NCBI RefSeq assembly: GCF_030817595.1
Contig: NZ_JAUSZN010000001.1
Coordinates: 4,347,501-4,411,500, forward strand
Source: Neobacillus niacini
GTDB taxonomy: Bacteria; Bacillota; Bacilli; Bacillales; Cytobacillaceae
Length of the DNA stretch: 64,000 bases
Reading direction: 5' to 3'
The position numbers were made by a program, and so were the translations under genes. Each line of letters begins with the position of its first letter. The stretch's first letter is position 1. Shown here one piece after another: positions 32,195-41,794 of the stretch. Below the pieces are notes generated by a model, which searched no databases, was not told the DNA's origin, and saw only the letters and a program-made list of their open reading frames with translations.

Positions 32195-33074
32195 CTACTC
32201 TTTTAAGCTGTAATAAGTTGACCTACAATGTCTATGGAGTGTTAGGTTTTTCCCTAAAATACGTCTAATTGTTTTTTTAGACTCTATGATTTGACACCAG
32301 TCGTGAATAAAATCGACAGTTATTCTCTTATCAGGAAATAACAATGCAAACTCCCTCACGCTCCTCAAAACAGCTTCATCTATCCCCTCAACACACCCAC
32401 ACTGCTTACATATCAATGTAGTGTCTGAGAAAAACGTTTTACAGTTAGGGCAACTTATCCCCTTCTTCAATTGCTCATAAGAATATCGGGGTAGTCGTTC
32501 ATAAGGTGATTCCACAATATGTCGCGCATTTATTTGTTCCGCTAATTGATAGTACTTTTTATGCAACTTTACAGGCCTAGTATTTAATTTTTTCAAAAAG
32601 CGATTTAACTGTGTTGGAAAAATAATTGCAGGATTTATGGAGGGTGTGTATAAATGAAACTCGGGGTTATTGAAAATTAGATAGGATTCAATCGTAAAAT
32701 CATATCCTAATTCGTGCAGCAATTTTTTCAGGTAAGGTCTCACAGCGTTCTAGTTGGTGTAGTGGGTTTTTTTGGAGAATGCCTGCAGGGTTATACCATT
32801 TATCATCTTTAATAGTGTAGTCCCCTTCGAAATACTTTATATCTAAAAGGTAAATCTTCTCACAGGCAATTATTAAGGTATCGATTTGAAATTTTGAACC
32901 ATTATATTCAAGTGATAAATCAGAGAGAATTATCCACTCATCGGTTAGTCCTTTCAACCAGACGTCACTTTTTAACTCACCTTTATAGCCCTTTTCAAGG
33001 TTTAAAAAATTAAGGGCTTCACTACTGCTAAACACCATACGTGGGTGTAAATACCGTAAAAGAACTAATTCCAT
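32195..33074 (-). pseudogene. NERD-domain protein broken by a frameshift
   Basis: Two overlapping reading frames make one NERD (nuclease-related domain) protein. The N-terminal part (33074 down to about 32735) contains KFQIDTLIIACEKIYLLDIKYFEGDY, and the C-terminal part (to 32195) continues RPYLKKLLHELGYDF and carries a zinc ribbon (CPNC and CKQCGC). Removing one base near 32735 gives the continuous junction QLERVRPYLKKLL, the normal family pattern. It is transcribed against the replication fork between dnaC and purA. Either a real null allele or a sequencing error is possible. No good ribosome site is seen. Confidence 0.75.
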
Positions 33075-33187
33075 TTTTCCGGCCGCGGTCTAAAAATCAT
33101 ATAACACTTCCTTTATCATTATTTTAAAAAACTATAATACCTATTTTATGGAAAACCTACTTCCGATACAAGTAGATTCCTAAATTA

Positions 33188-33236
33188 ATATTTTACGAAC
33201 ATATTTTAATAACTTTATATAAATCGTTCGTGTTTA
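33188..33236. promoter_or_regulatory. Paired PurBoxes (PurR operator) upstream of purA
   Basis: ATTTTACGAACATA (about 33190-33203) and the inverted AAATCGTTCGTGTTTA (about 33221-33236) match the PurR box AWWWCCGAACWWT in opposite orientations, about 17 bp apart. This is the spacing of PurR targets in B. subtilis, where purA is repressed by PurR and relieved by PRPP. Confidence 0.82.
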
Positions 33237-33237
33237 A

Positions 33238-33266
33238 TTGACTTTTACCCATAAAAATTGTTAAAC
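33238..33266 (+). promoter_or_regulatory. Candidate purA promoter
   Basis: TTGACT (33238-33243) and TTAAAC (33261-33266) are 17 nt apart. The -35 abuts the second PurBox, which suits repression. The -10 is weak, so this is tentative. Confidence 0.45.
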
Positions 33267-33312
33267 TTGTCTGTGGGAAAAAGAAATGCGTATATAATTT
33301 GGAGGTGCCTTT

Positions 33313-34605
33313 ATGACATCAGTAGTGGTAGTTGGTACACAATGGGGAGACGAAGGAAAGGGTAAAATTACCGATTTTCTTTCTGAGAATGCAGAAGCAA
33401 TTGCACGTTATCAAGGTGGAAATAACGCTGGCCATACGATCAAGTTTAACGGTGAAACATATAAGTTACACCTGATTCCATCAGGAATTTTTTATAAAGA
33501 AAAGATTTGTGTGATTGGAAATGGAATGGTTGTGGATCCGAAGGCACTTGTAGCAGAGCTTGCTTACTTGCATGAAAAGGGAATTACAACGGATAACCTT
33601 CGTATTAGCAATCGTGCACATGTAATCCTTCCTTACCATTTAAAGCTTGATGTTGTTGAGGAAGAAAGTAAGGGTGCCAATAAAATTGGAACCACGAAAA
33701 AAGGAATTGGACCTGCTTATATGGATAAAGCAGCTCGTGTCGGTATCAGAATCGCTGACCTTCTTGAGCGTGATGTTTTTGAAGAAAAGCTTGAACGAAA
33801 CCTGGCTGAAAAAAATCGTTTGTTTGAACGTATTTATGAAACTACAGGGTTTACAAAAGAGGAAATTTTAGACGAGTACTTTGAATATGGACAGCAAATT
33901 AAACAATATGTTTGCGATACATCAGTCGTATTAAATGACGCTTTAGATGATGGTAAACGAGTTTTATTCGAAGGCGCTCAAGGTGTTATGTTGGATATTG
34001 ACCAAGGTACGTACCCATTTGTAACTTCTTCAAATCCAGTTGCAGGTGGCGTCACGATCGGTTCTGGTGTTGGACCGTCAAAAATTACTCATGTTGTGGG
34101 TGTTTGTAAAGCCTATACTTCTCGTGTAGGTGATGGACCGTTCCCGACAGAATTATTTGATGAAATCGGCAGCCAAATCCGTGAAGTCGGTCGTGAATAC
34201 GGTACAACTACAGGACGTCCACGCCGTATTGGCTGGTTCGACAGTGTCGTTGTTCGTCATGCACGTCGTGTCAGCGGTCTAACTGATCTATCTTTGAATT
34301 CAATTGATGTTCTATCAGGAATCGAAACATTGAAGATTTGTACTGCATATAGCTATAAAGGTGAATTAATTACCGAATATCCTGCGAGCTTAAAGGTATT
34401 AAGTGAATGTGAGCCTGTTTATGAAGAACTTCCAGGCTGGACTGAGGATATTACAGGAGTTAAATCATTAGATGAATTGCCCGTTAATGCACGTCATTAC
34501 GTTGAGCGTGTAACACAGCTTACTGGAATACCATTAACAACTTTCTCTGTAGGACCAGACCGCAATCAAACAAATGTTGTTCGCAGTCCTTGGAGACAAA
34601 TTTAA
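33313..34605 (+). CDS. purA: Adenylosuccinate synthetase
   Basis: PurA condenses IMP with aspartate using GTP, the first step from IMP to AMP. The N-terminal GTP loop is [16 protein letters not shown] with the following [31 protein letters not shown] and the C-terminal [11 protein letters not shown] are diagnostic. Length 430 is typical. GGAGGTG lies 5 nt upstream of the ATG. The gene is monocistronic between PurBoxes and a terminator. Confidence 0.98.
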   Translation: MTSVVVVGTQWGDEGKGKITDFLSENAEAIARYQGGNNAGHTIKFNGETYKLHLIPSGIFYKEKICVIGNGMVVDPKALVAELAYLHEKGITTDNLRISNRAHVILPYHLKLDVVEEESKGANKIGTTKKGIGPAYMDKAARVGIRIADLLERDVFEEKLERNLAEKNRLFERIYETTGFTKEEILDEYFEYGQQIKQYVCDTSVVLNDALDDGKRVLFEGAQGVMLDIDQGTYPFVTSSNPVAGGVTIGSGVGPSKITHVVGVCKAYTSRVGDGPFPTELFDEIGSQIREVGREYGTTTGRPRRIGWFDSVVVRHARRVSGLTDLSLNSIDVLSGIETLKICTAYSYKGELITEYPASLKVLSECEPVYEELPGWTEDITGVKSLDELPVNARHYVERVTQLTGIPLTTFSVGPDRNQTNVVRSPWRQI

Positions 34606-34614
34606 TCATGAATA

Positions 34615-34645
34615 GGCCCTCGATTTCCGAGGGCTTTCACTTTTT
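34615..34645 (+). terminator. Terminator after purA
   Basis: GCCCTCG pairs with CGAGGGC around ATTTC, followed by TTTCACTTTTT. Confidence 0.88.
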
Positions 34646-34667
34646 AAAAAAACTTTTTTAAAAAGTA

Positions 34668-34697
34668 TTGCACTATATGTATAAACCATGCTATTAT
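34668..34697 (+). promoter_or_regulatory. Promoter of the tRNA cluster
   Basis: TTGCAC (34668-34673) and TATTAT (34692-34697) are 18 nt apart, about 35 bp before the first tRNA. Confidence 0.6.
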
Positions 34698-34731
34698 AAA
34701 AAGCGTCGTCACGAACGACAATACTTAGTAA

Positions 34732-34807
34732 GAGCCATTAGCTCAGTTGGTAGAGCATCTGACTTTTAATCAGAGGGTCGAAGGTTCGAGTCCTTCATGG
34801 CTCACCA
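34732..34807 (+). tRNA. tRNA-Lys (anticodon TTT)
   Basis: GAGCCAT pairs with ATGGCTC in the acceptor stem. The anticodon loop CTTTTAA gives TTT, and GGTTCGAGTCC forms the T arm. CCA is encoded at 34805-34807. First of four tRNAs. Confidence 0.97.
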
Positions 34808-34836
34808 TTTTATTTTTAAAAAACTTTTTAGAATAT

Positions 34837-34908
34837 GGCCCCTTGGTCAAGTGGTTAAGACACCTCCCTTTCACGGAGGTAACACGGGTTCGAATCCCGT
34901 AGGGGTCA
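34837..34908 (+). tRNA. tRNA-Glu (anticodon TTC)
   Basis: Acceptor GGCCCCT pairs with AGGGGTC with one G-T pair. The anticodon loop CTTTCAC gives TTC, flanked by CCTCC and GGAGG. CCA is not encoded. Confidence 0.96.
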
Positions 34909-34977
34909 TTGGCATTTGATTGTTGGCAAGTGATTGGCAAGTCCGGTCTTCTTGCTGACGATCAATATTAAAAAAAT

Positions 34978-35054
34978 GGTTTGGTAGTTCAGTTGGTTAG
35001 AATGCCTGCCTGTCACGCAGGAGGTCGCGGGTTCGAGTCCCGTCCAGACCGCCA
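34978..35054 (+). tRNA. tRNA-Asp (anticodon GTC)
   Basis: Acceptor GGTTTGG pairs with CCAGACC with one T-G wobble. The anticodon GTC lies in CTGTCAC between CCTGC and GCAGG. CCA is encoded at 35052-35054. Confidence 0.96.
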
Positions 35055-35061
35055 TACATAT

Positions 35062-35134
35062 GGCTCAGTAGCTCAGTCGGTAGAGCAAAGGACTGAAAAT
35101 CCTTGTGTCGGCGGTTCGATTCCGTCCTGAGCCA
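35062..35134 (+). tRNA. tRNA-Phe (anticodon GAA)
   Basis: Acceptor GGCTCAG pairs with CTGAGCC. The anticodon loop CTGAAAA gives GAA. CCA is not encoded. A terminator follows. Confidence 0.96.
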
Positions 35135-35144
35135 TTATAAAGGG

Positions 35145-35175
35145 GAAGCTTACAAATTGTGAGCTTCTTTTTTAT
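35145..35175 (+). terminator. Terminator of the tRNA cluster
   Basis: GAAGCTTACAA pairs with TTGTGAGCTTC (one T-G pair), followed by TTTTTTATTTG. Confidence 0.9.
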
Positions 35176-35185
35176 TTGTTACAAA

Positions 35186-35202
35186 TGTAATGTTATTGTA
35201 AA
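35186..35202 (+). promoter_or_regulatory. Candidate WalR binding site
   Basis: TGTAAT-GTTAT-TGTAAA matches the WalR (YycF) consensus TGTWAH-N5-TGTWAH without mismatch. It lies in the 402-bp gap before the M23 peptidase gene, about 335 bp from its start codon, so it would need a distant promoter or a long leader to act. The rest of the gap is AT-rich; I could not assign a convincing promoter. Confidence 0.45.
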
Positions 35203-35536
35203 AAAATATCCAAATATTTACATAGGTTTATCGAAGCTTGTCTTATTTTGTAAAAGGTGATCAATTTATAATACCTACCAGAAACGTTGGTATAATAAGT
35301 TTCACATACAGAAATAGGAAATATAGCATACATAAAATTGTAATGATTTTGCCACTTGAAACTCCTACGAATGTAGTTAAATGTCAGGTATTATACAAAT
35401 TTGTTACATTATAAAGACTATTCGTTATTTATTTAAAAATTATGGTAAAGTTATAGAGTCGAAAAAGAGGGAAATTTCACTTGTGGTTATAAAGTACTAG
35501 ATTAAGAGAGTTGTTTCCGTAATTTAGGAGGTTCCA

Positions 35537-36991
35537 ATGTTATTTTTTAATAAAGGAAGTAAATTTGCGAATAAACAATCCTTGAAAACTGCTGTTATGA
35601 CAGCGTTTGCAGCGTCTGCGTTAATCTTTAGTAGTGTTTCTGCTAGTGCTGCTGGATCAATAAAGTTAACAACGGTATACCATGTATACAATAATCAACA
35701 ATATATAGGCACTGTTTCTAATAAAGAAGTTGTTGAAAAAATTGTCGAAGAAAAAGCAGCTGAGTTTCAAGAATCAACTAAGGATTTAAACTTAGAGTTT
35801 GGCTCAGATGTTGAGTACATAAAAGAACAAGTTTTTCATTCAACAGCAAATGATACAAAAACGATTCAAAACCTTGAGAGTTCGATTCAGCTTGAAGCTG
35901 AAGCTTCCTCCCTTGTCATTGACGGACAGCCCGTTGCGTTCGTAGAAAATCAAGAAACGGCTGAAGATGTTATTAAACGACTTAAGCTTGGGTTTGTAAC
36001 ACAAGAACAACTAGATGAAGTAGAAGCAAGAAAATCTGCACCTGCAGCGGAGTTACCTCCATTGCAAGAAAATGAAACTCGTATATTAGACGTAAGAGTA
36101 TCGAAAAATGTTTCATTTGATTCAGAAAATGTTTCACCGGACAAAATTATGTCTGCAGAAGAAGCAGTTACATTCTTACAAAAGGGTACGTTGGAAGAAA
36201 AAAAATATGTGGCACAATCAGGTGATGTTCTAGGAACGATTGCCAATGATCATGGATTAACGTTAGGAGACTTTCTTGCATTAAATCCAGGTCTTACAGA
36301 GGATTCTGTTGTAAATATTGGTCAAGAGGTTAATGTGACGGCTTTAAAGCCATACCTTGAAATCACCGTTGAAAAAGAAGAAAATCGAAAAGAAGCGATT
36401 CCATTTGAAAATCAAGTAGTGGAAGACGCTAATATGCCAAAAGGCGAAACAAAAGTTCAGCAGGAAGGTAAAAATGGTGAACGCTCTGTAAATTATCGTA
36501 TTTCAACACAAAATGGAGTAACCGTCAGCAATGTGGTAACAAGTGAAACTGTACTTACTGAGCCTGTTCCGCACATTGTTGTAAAGGGCACAAAGGTGAT
36601 TCCTTCACGCGGTACTGGAAATCTTACATGGCCAACAGTAGGAGGATATATTTCCAGCCAGCAAGGTCAGAGATGGGGTAAAGCCCACAAAGGAATTGAT
36701 ATTGCGAGACCTAGCAATAGAACGATAAAGGCTGCTGATAATGGTAAGGTTGTATCTGCGGGAAATGGTGGCGACGGCTATGGTAACAAAATTGTTATAG
36801 ATCATGAAAATGGTCTGCGTACAGTATATGCTCACCTAGATTCAATTGGAGTAAGTGTAGGACAAACGGTTTCACAAGGGTCAGCTATTGGTGTAATGGG
36901 TTCAACTGGTAACTCGACAGGAGTCCACTTGCATTTTGAAGTCTACAAAAATGGAGCACTACAAAATCCTTTAAATTACGTGCATCAATAA
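35537..36991 (+). CDS. Secreted LysM-G5-M23 peptidoglycan endopeptidase
   Basis: This 484-residue exported protein has a signal peptide to about residue 38 (ASA-AG), an N-terminal region (40-220), a LysM module (YVAQSGDVLGTIANDHGLTLGDFL, about 226-250), a G5 domain (about 275-350) and a C-terminal M23 peptidase with HKGIDIARP, YAHLDSI and HLHFEVY zinc and catalytic residues. It is predicted to bind the wall and cut peptide cross-links. AGGAGG precedes the ATG. It lies between the tRNA cluster and walR; WalR is known to control wall hydrolases. Confidence 0.93.
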   Translation: MLFFNKGSKFANKQSLKTAVMTAFAASALIFSSVSASAAGSIKLTTVYHVYNNQQYIGTVSNKEVVEKIVEEKAAEFQESTKDLNLEFGSDVEYIKEQVFHSTANDTKTIQNLESSIQLEAEASSLVIDGQPVAFVENQETAEDVIKRLKLGFVTQEQLDEVEARKSAPAAELPPLQENETRILDVRVSKNVSFDSENVSPDKIMSAEEAVTFLQKGTLEEKKYVAQSGDVLGTIANDHGLTLGDFLALNPGLTEDSVVNIGQEVNVTALKPYLEITVEKEENRKEAIPFENQVVEDANMPKGETKVQQEGKNGERSVNYRISTQNGVTVSNVVTSETVLTEPVPHIVVKGTKVIPSRGTGNLTWPTVGGYISSQQGQRWGKAHKGIDIARPSNRTIKAADNGKVVSAGNGGDGYGNKIVIDHENGLRTVYAHLDSIGVSVGQTVSQGSAIGVMGSTGNSTGVHLHFEVYKNGALQNPLNYVHQ

Positions 36992-36998
36992 TTACACA

Positions 36999-37040
36999 AC
37001 ACAAAAGAGTCTCTACTGTACTAGAGGCTCTTTTGGTGTT
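36999..37040. terminator. Terminator between the M23 gene and walR
   Basis: CACAAAAGAGTCTCTA pairs with TAGAGGCTCTTTTGGTG with few mismatches. The T run is inside the stem, so it works for either strand. Confidence 0.75.
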
Positions 37041-37151
37041 AAATACTACTAATAGATGAATTACTGCTGAAACCATGGTAAAGTAAACTAGAATAGAAAT
37101 GCCATTTAGTTAATCTATATATTTATTTTTAATAACAAAGGAGCAATAGGT

Positions 37152-37862
37152 ATGGAAAAGAAAATTCTCGTAGTGGATGATGAAAAACCGATTGCGGATA
37201 TTTTGCAGTTTAACTTAAAAAAAGAGGGTTACGATGTTTACAGTGCTTATGATGGAAATGAAGCTCTGGTAATGGTAGAAGAAGTACAGCCAGACTTAAT
37301 TCTCTTAGATATTATGCTTCCGTTAAAGGATGGGATGGAAGTATGCCGTGAAGTGCGTAAGAAATATGATATGCCGATTATTATGCTGACTGCAAAGGAT
37401 TCTGAAATAGATAAGGTTTTAGGACTTGAGCTTGGTGCGGATGATTATGTTACGAAGCCTTTTAGTACGAGAGAGTTAATTGCGCGGGTAAAGGCAAATT
37501 TACGCCGTCATCAAGTTGTTGTATCTCAAGCAGATGAAGAGGTAGAAACCAATGAAATTGAAATTGGCTCTCTTACGATTCATCCTAACGCATATGTGGT
37601 TTCAAAAAGAGGAGAAACAATAGAATTAACTCACCGTGAGTTTGAACTGCTTTACTATTTAGCGAAACATATTGGACAGGTAATGACGAGAGAACATTTG
37701 CTGCAAACAGTATGGGGCTATGATTATTATGGGGATGTTCGAACAGTAGATGTAACGGTTCGCCGCTTACGTGAAAAGATTGAAGATAATCCAAGCCACC
37801 CTACGTGGATTGTTACCCGCAGAGGAGTGGGCTACTATTTGCGTAACCCTGATCAGGAGTAA
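37152..37862 (+). CDS. walR: Cell-wall response regulator WalR (YycF)
   Basis: WalR is the essential OmpR-class regulator that controls wall hydrolases in low-GC Gram-positives. The receiver domain has VVDDEKPI at the N-terminus, the phosphorylated Asp in [16 protein letters not shown] (about 53) and LTAKDSE and KPFSTREL. The C-terminal winged helix ends [10 protein letters not shown]. Length 236 is typical. AAGGAGCAA precedes the ATG. It is the first gene of the walRKHI-walJ-htrC cluster. Confidence 0.97.
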   Translation: MEKKILVVDDEKPIADILQFNLKKEGYDVYSAYDGNEALVMVEEVQPDLILLDIMLPLKDGMEVCREVRKKYDMPIIMLTAKDSEIDKVLGLELGADDYVTKPFSTRELIARVKANLRRHQVVVSQADEEVETNEIEIGSLTIHPNAYVVSKRGETIELTHREFELLYYLAKHIGQVMTREHLLQTVWGYDYYGDVRTVDVTVRRLREKIEDNPSHPTWIVTRRGVGYYLRNPDQE

Positions 37863-37865
37863 TGC

Positions 37866-39686
37866 ATGAATAAGGTTAGTTTTTTTCGCTCTATACACGT
37901 CAAATTCGTCATTATCTATGTCCTGCTTATTCTAGTGGCGATGCAGATAATTGGCGTTTATTTTGTTAGGCAGCTGGAAGAAACATTAAGGACAAATTTC
38001 CAAAATTCCCTAAAGGAACGTGTGAATTTACTCGCCTATAATGTGGTCGAAGAGATGGAAAAGAAAAGAACACCTGAAGATCCTACCCTTGAAGAAGAAA
38101 TTCGGAAAATACTGCGTGATTTTGAATCGGCTGATATTTTTGAAGTGCGGGTGATTGAGGGTGAAACTCGAAAAATTGTTGGAACCTCCGATCCAAACCA
38201 AGTTGTGGTTGGTCAAAGAGACACGAACCTCCGTATAACCCAGTCGATCAATCTTGGAGAAGATTTGAGCAGTATCTTAATTGGAAACGGCGGTCATCGA
38301 ATTTGGGTGCTGTCAACTCCAATAAAGTCAGGTAATACCGTCATTGGGGCCATTTATCTAGAAGCGAAAATTGAAAATGTATTTACCCAAATGAAAACCA
38401 TCAATCGTATTTTTGCGACAGGAACGGGAATTGCTTTAGCGATTACTGCTATCTTAGGGATACTATTAGCTCAGACCATCACCAGGCCGATTGTAGATAT
38501 GAGAAAGCAAGCACTGGCGATGGCGAAGGGAAACTTCTCACGAAAGGTAAAAGTGTACGGTCAGGATGAAATTGGGACCTTAGCAGTTACCTTTAATAAC
38601 TTAACGAAAAAGCTTCAGGAAGCACAGGCTATGACCGAAGGTGAAAGAAGAAAGCTATCTTCTGTCTTATCGTATATGACAGATGGTGTGATTGCGACAG
38701 ACAGGAAAGGCCGTGTCATATTAATCAATGATCCTGCGGCAGAGATGTTGAATGTTTCACGTGAAACAGTTCTTTCTCAGCCAATCGTTTCTTTATTAGG
38801 GTTAACGGATACAAATACGTTTGAGGATTTGTTAGAAGAAAAGGAATCATTGATTCTTGATTATAGTACAAAAAAGGAACCTTATATCCTCCGTGCTAAC
38901 TTCTCTGTGATTCAAAAAGAGACTGGATTTGTTAATGGTTTGATTGCAGTCCTTCATGATATAACGGATCAGGAGAAAATTGATGCGGAAAGAAGAGAAT
39001 TTGTGGCAAATGTATCGCATGAATTAAGAACTCCACTCACGACGATGAGAAGTTACTTAGAGGCGCTTGCCGATGGTGCATGGAAGGACGAAGACATTGC
39101 TCCTAATTTCTTAGAGGTAACGAGGACTGAAACAGAAAGAATGATTCGGTTGGTCAATGACCTCCTTCAACTATCTAAATTAGACAGCACAGATTATCGA
39201 CTTAACAAAGAGTGGGTCAACTTTGTCGACTTTTATCATCGAATTATTGATCGTTTTGAGATGGCGAAAGAACAAAATGTCAGCTTCAAAAGGGAGCTGC
39301 CGAAGCATGCTATATTTGTAGAAATAGATGAAGATAAGATGACCCAGGTTCTTTACAATATTATCTCGAATGCACTAAAGTACTCTCCTGAAGGCGGCGA
39401 AGTTACTTTCTCCATAAAAGAGGAAGAAGAAAAAGTAATCGTCAGTGTTTCGGATCAAGGTGTGGGGATTCCGAAGGAGAATATCGGCAAAATCTTTGAC
39501 CGTTTTTATCGTGTTGATAAAGCAAGAACACGGAAGTTGGGCGGGACAGGACTAGGTTTGGCTATTGCAAAAGAGATGGTTAATGTTCATGGCGGCATGA
39601 TTTGGGCTGTAAGTGAAGAGGGAAAAGGAACGGAGATTTCCTTTTCGCTTCCATATGAACAAACGGAAGAGGATGAATGGTCATGA
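37866..39686 (+). CDS. walK: Cell-wall sensor histidine kinase WalK (YycG)
   Basis: WalK phosphorylates WalR. Order: membrane segment (about 13-33), extracellular PDC-type sensor (35-180), second membrane segment (183-203), HAMP (204-255), PAS (260-370), HisKA with the phospho-acceptor His385 in VSHELRTPLTTM, then HATPase with NALKYSPEGG, SDQGVGIPKE and GGTGLGLAI. Length 606 is typical. It starts 3 bp after walR and its stop overlaps the walH start. A perfect parS lies inside the PAS-coding part. Confidence 0.97.
   Translation: MNKVSFFRSIHVKFVIIYVLLILVAMQIIGVYFVRQLEETLRTNFQNSLKERVNLLAYNVVEEMEKKRTPEDPTLEEEIRKILRDFESADIFEVRVIEGETRKIVGTSDPNQVVVGQRDTNLRITQSINLGEDLSSILIGNGGHRIWVLSTPIKSGNTVIGAIYLEAKIENVFTQMKTINRIFATGTGIALAITAILGILLAQTITRPIVDMRKQALAMAKGNFSRKVKVYGQDEIGTLAVTFNNLTKKLQEAQAMTEGERRKLSSVLSYMTDGVIATDRKGRVILINDPAAEMLNVSRETVLSQPIVSLLGLTDTNTFEDLLEEKESLILDYSTKKEPYILRANFSVIQKETGFVNGLIAVLHDITDQEKIDAERREFVANVSHELRTPLTTMRSYLEALADGAWKDEDIAPNFLEVTRTETERMIRLVNDLLQLSKLDSTDYRLNKEWVNFVDFYHRIIDRFEMAKEQNVSFKRELPKHAIFVEIDEDKMTQVLYNIISNALKYSPEGGEVTFSIKEEEEKVIVSVSDQGVGIPKENIGKIFDRFYRVDKARTRKLGGTGLGLAIAKEMVNVHGGMIWAVSEEGKGTEISFSLPYEQTEEDEWS
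38753..38768. promoter_or_regulatory. parS site inside walK
   Basis: TGTTTCACGTGAAACA is a perfect palindrome and a perfect match to parS. It encodes part of NVSRETV in WalK. It lies about 20 kb from the parB copy on the same arm. Confidence 0.93.
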
Positions 39687-41005
39687 AATATGAAAATAGT
39701 AAATCAGCGATCTTAACATTTCTCATTCTGGTTAGCATTGTTTTAACTTGGAACCTTTGGACGTACCAGCCTAATTTTGACTTGCTGGAAAATGGCAATA
39801 CGGTTGAAGAGGTAACGCTAAAAGAGAAACGGGAGCTTCACCAAATTATTAGTCCGGATCTGGTTCTTTTTCATCGTAATGGTCAGCATTTTGGAACCAC
39901 AGATGCTGGCAGCTTAAATAAAATGATGAGTGAATTAAGGAAATGGTCTATCTATGATGTAGAAGATTATTCGGAGAATGTAGACGATATTAAAGAATTA
40001 GTCCATGGAAATGGAAATACAGAACTTGTTTTTCCTGCCGATATCCCGATTGAAATTTACCGAAGTGTATTGAAGTTCGAGGAGAAAAGAATTCCTGCCT
40101 TCAATTTTAATCGCATCGTTGTGAATGTTGAGAATTCTGAAAAGGGAAACGGTACGGTTTACTTTGTTTCTTCCGATTATCAGCACGTATACATCAGTCA
40201 TATATCACCTAGTTTATTAAACGAATTTAACAAAAACTTTTATAAAAATGCAGAGCAGTATCAGCGTTATTTTCCATTTGAAGCGTCTGACCAGCGTACC
40301 GTCTATATCCCTGATGGAAACCTGGAAATGATGGAATATACCTATTTACCTGTCGTCTTAAATTCAGAGGCTTTCAAAGAAGCGTTGTTTAGTGATCCCA
40401 ATTTCGTCCAAAGGGGCACCGTTTCTGGGGTAGAGGAATTTAGTGACGTTTCAAGTAAAATGACGGTTAATAATGAAACCAATATGCTGCTCTATGTGAA
40501 TCCTACAGGTGAGTCCAATTATGTGGACGACTCTTATGATCTATTAAAGAGGAGTATTGATTTTATTAATGGACATGGAGGCTGGACAGACCCTTATCGT
40601 TATGTAGCAAAGGATGAAAAAAGGAAATCTGTTAAGTTCCGTTTATATAGTATCGACGGGTATCCCGTTTTTAATGAAAGTGGAATGTCAGAGATTGAGG
40701 AAGTATGGGGCAGAGATGAAATAACGAAATATGTTAGACCTAATATATCCTTGGAGCTTCCCTTAACCACAGAAATGGTAAAGGTAACTCTTCCAACAGG
40801 TTCTTCTGCATTGGAATTTCTCAAAACCCGAAAGAATTTTAAACCGGAATTACTAGAACAACTCGTTTTAGGATATCGGATGTCAAAGGATACAAGCGAA
40901 AATAAACTGATCCTCCTAGAGCCAGCTTGGTTTTACCGATATAACCAGACATGGGGACAAATCACAAAGGATGACCTGGGGGGATTGTTACATGGATTGG
41001 AGTAA
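39683..41005 (+). CDS. walH: WalK regulator WalH (YycH)
   Basis: YycH is a membrane-anchored, largely extracellular protein that with YycI restrains WalK. It has one N-terminal membrane segment (ILTFLILVSIVLTWNLWTYQ, about 10-29) and a long extracellular region. I choose the ATG at 39683, which overlaps the walK stop (ATGA) and gives the family N-terminus; an ATG two codons earlier is open. Length 440 is typical. Its end overlaps walI. Confidence 0.92.
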   Translation: MKYENSKSAILTFLILVSIVLTWNLWTYQPNFDLLENGNTVEEVTLKEKRELHQIISPDLVLFHRNGQHFGTTDAGSLNKMMSELRKWSIYDVEDYSENVDDIKELVHGNGNTELVFPADIPIEIYRSVLKFEEKRIPAFNFNRIVVNVENSEKGNGTVYFVSSDYQHVYISHISPSLLNEFNKNFYKNAEQYQRYFPFEASDQRTVYIPDGNLEMMEYTYLPVVLNSEAFKEALFSDPNFVQRGTVSGVEEFSDVSSKMTVNNETNMLLYVNPTGESNYVDDSYDLLKRSIDFINGHGGWTDPYRYVAKDEKRKSVKFRLYSIDGYPVFNESGMSEIEEVWGRDEITKYVRPNISLELPLTTEMVKVTLPTGSSALEFLKTRKNFKPELLEQLVLGYRMSKDTSENKLILLEPAWFYRYNQTWGQITKDDLGGLLHGLE

Positions 41006-41777
41006 AATAAAAACAATTTTTATTATTACGTTTTTGATTTTAGACGTCTATCTCTTATTTCAGTTTATGAAAATACGGGACGCTAATAAATATGAATATA
41101 TTACACCAACCTCAATTGAAGAAATGCTGAAGATTGATGAAATCCGCTATAAAGAACTGCCAAAGGGGCCATTTAAGGATCAGTATCTAAGCGCAAAGCC
41201 CAAAATGTTTGCGAAGGATGATATTTTAAAACTGAAGGGGCAGACAACGGCACTAAAGGAACCCAGTACGTCTCTGCAGATGAAATTGGATAAACCTATA
41301 CCTTTAAATGAAAAATTTGAGGCAGCAGATATTACTCCCTTTATTAAGGATAATGTATTGTATGGTGACCAATATCAATTTTGGAAAAAAGATGATAAGA
41401 AGAACACCATCACCTACTTTCAACATTATGGAAATATGACTTTATATGAAAATCTAAGCGGGATGCTTACGTTTCATATTGACGACAAAAATCAAATTGT
41501 GTCCTACGAACAGACCTATTTAGAGGATATAGAAAAAATGACAGAAAAGGAGGAAATCCTCCCTCCTTTGAAGGCACTGGAAACCTTGTACCAAAAGGGT
41601 ATGCTGAAGCCAAAAAGCAAAATTACAAAAGTTGAACTCGGCTATTCATCATTAATTCAGCTCTCTGCTTCGCAAGCATTAGCGCCCACATGGCGTTTTG
41701 TGGTGGATGATAATCAAAGTCTTTTTGTTAATGCGTTAGAAGGTCAGATTATAGAATTTAACAGCGATGGAAATTAG
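40992..41777 (+). CDS. walI: WalK regulator WalI (YycI)
   Basis: The partner of WalH; the two bind each other and WalK at the membrane. It starts MDWSKIKTIFIITFLILDVYLLFQF, a single membrane anchor (about 7-25), followed by the YycI extracellular domain. The ATG at 40992 matches the family N-terminus; a GGGGGA precedes it, within walH. Length 261. Confidence 0.92.
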   Translation: MDWSKIKTIFIITFLILDVYLLFQFMKIRDANKYEYITPTSIEEMLKIDEIRYKELPKGPFKDQYLSAKPKMFAKDDILKLKGQTTALKEPSTSLQMKLDKPIPLNEKFEAADITPFIKDNVLYGDQYQFWKKDDKKNTITYFQHYGNMTLYENLSGMLTFHIDDKNQIVSYEQTYLEDIEKMTEKEEILPPLKALETLYQKGMLKPKSKITKVELGYSSLIQLSASQALAPTWRFVVDDNQSLFVNALEGQIIEFNSDGN

Positions 41778-41794
41778 ATGTGGAGTGAAATCAT

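Noticed and set aside
33291..33298. TATATAAT just before purA as its -10 box
   Set aside because: A start there would fall at the ribosome site and leave almost no leader; the pair at 33238/33261 next to the PurBoxes is more plausible.
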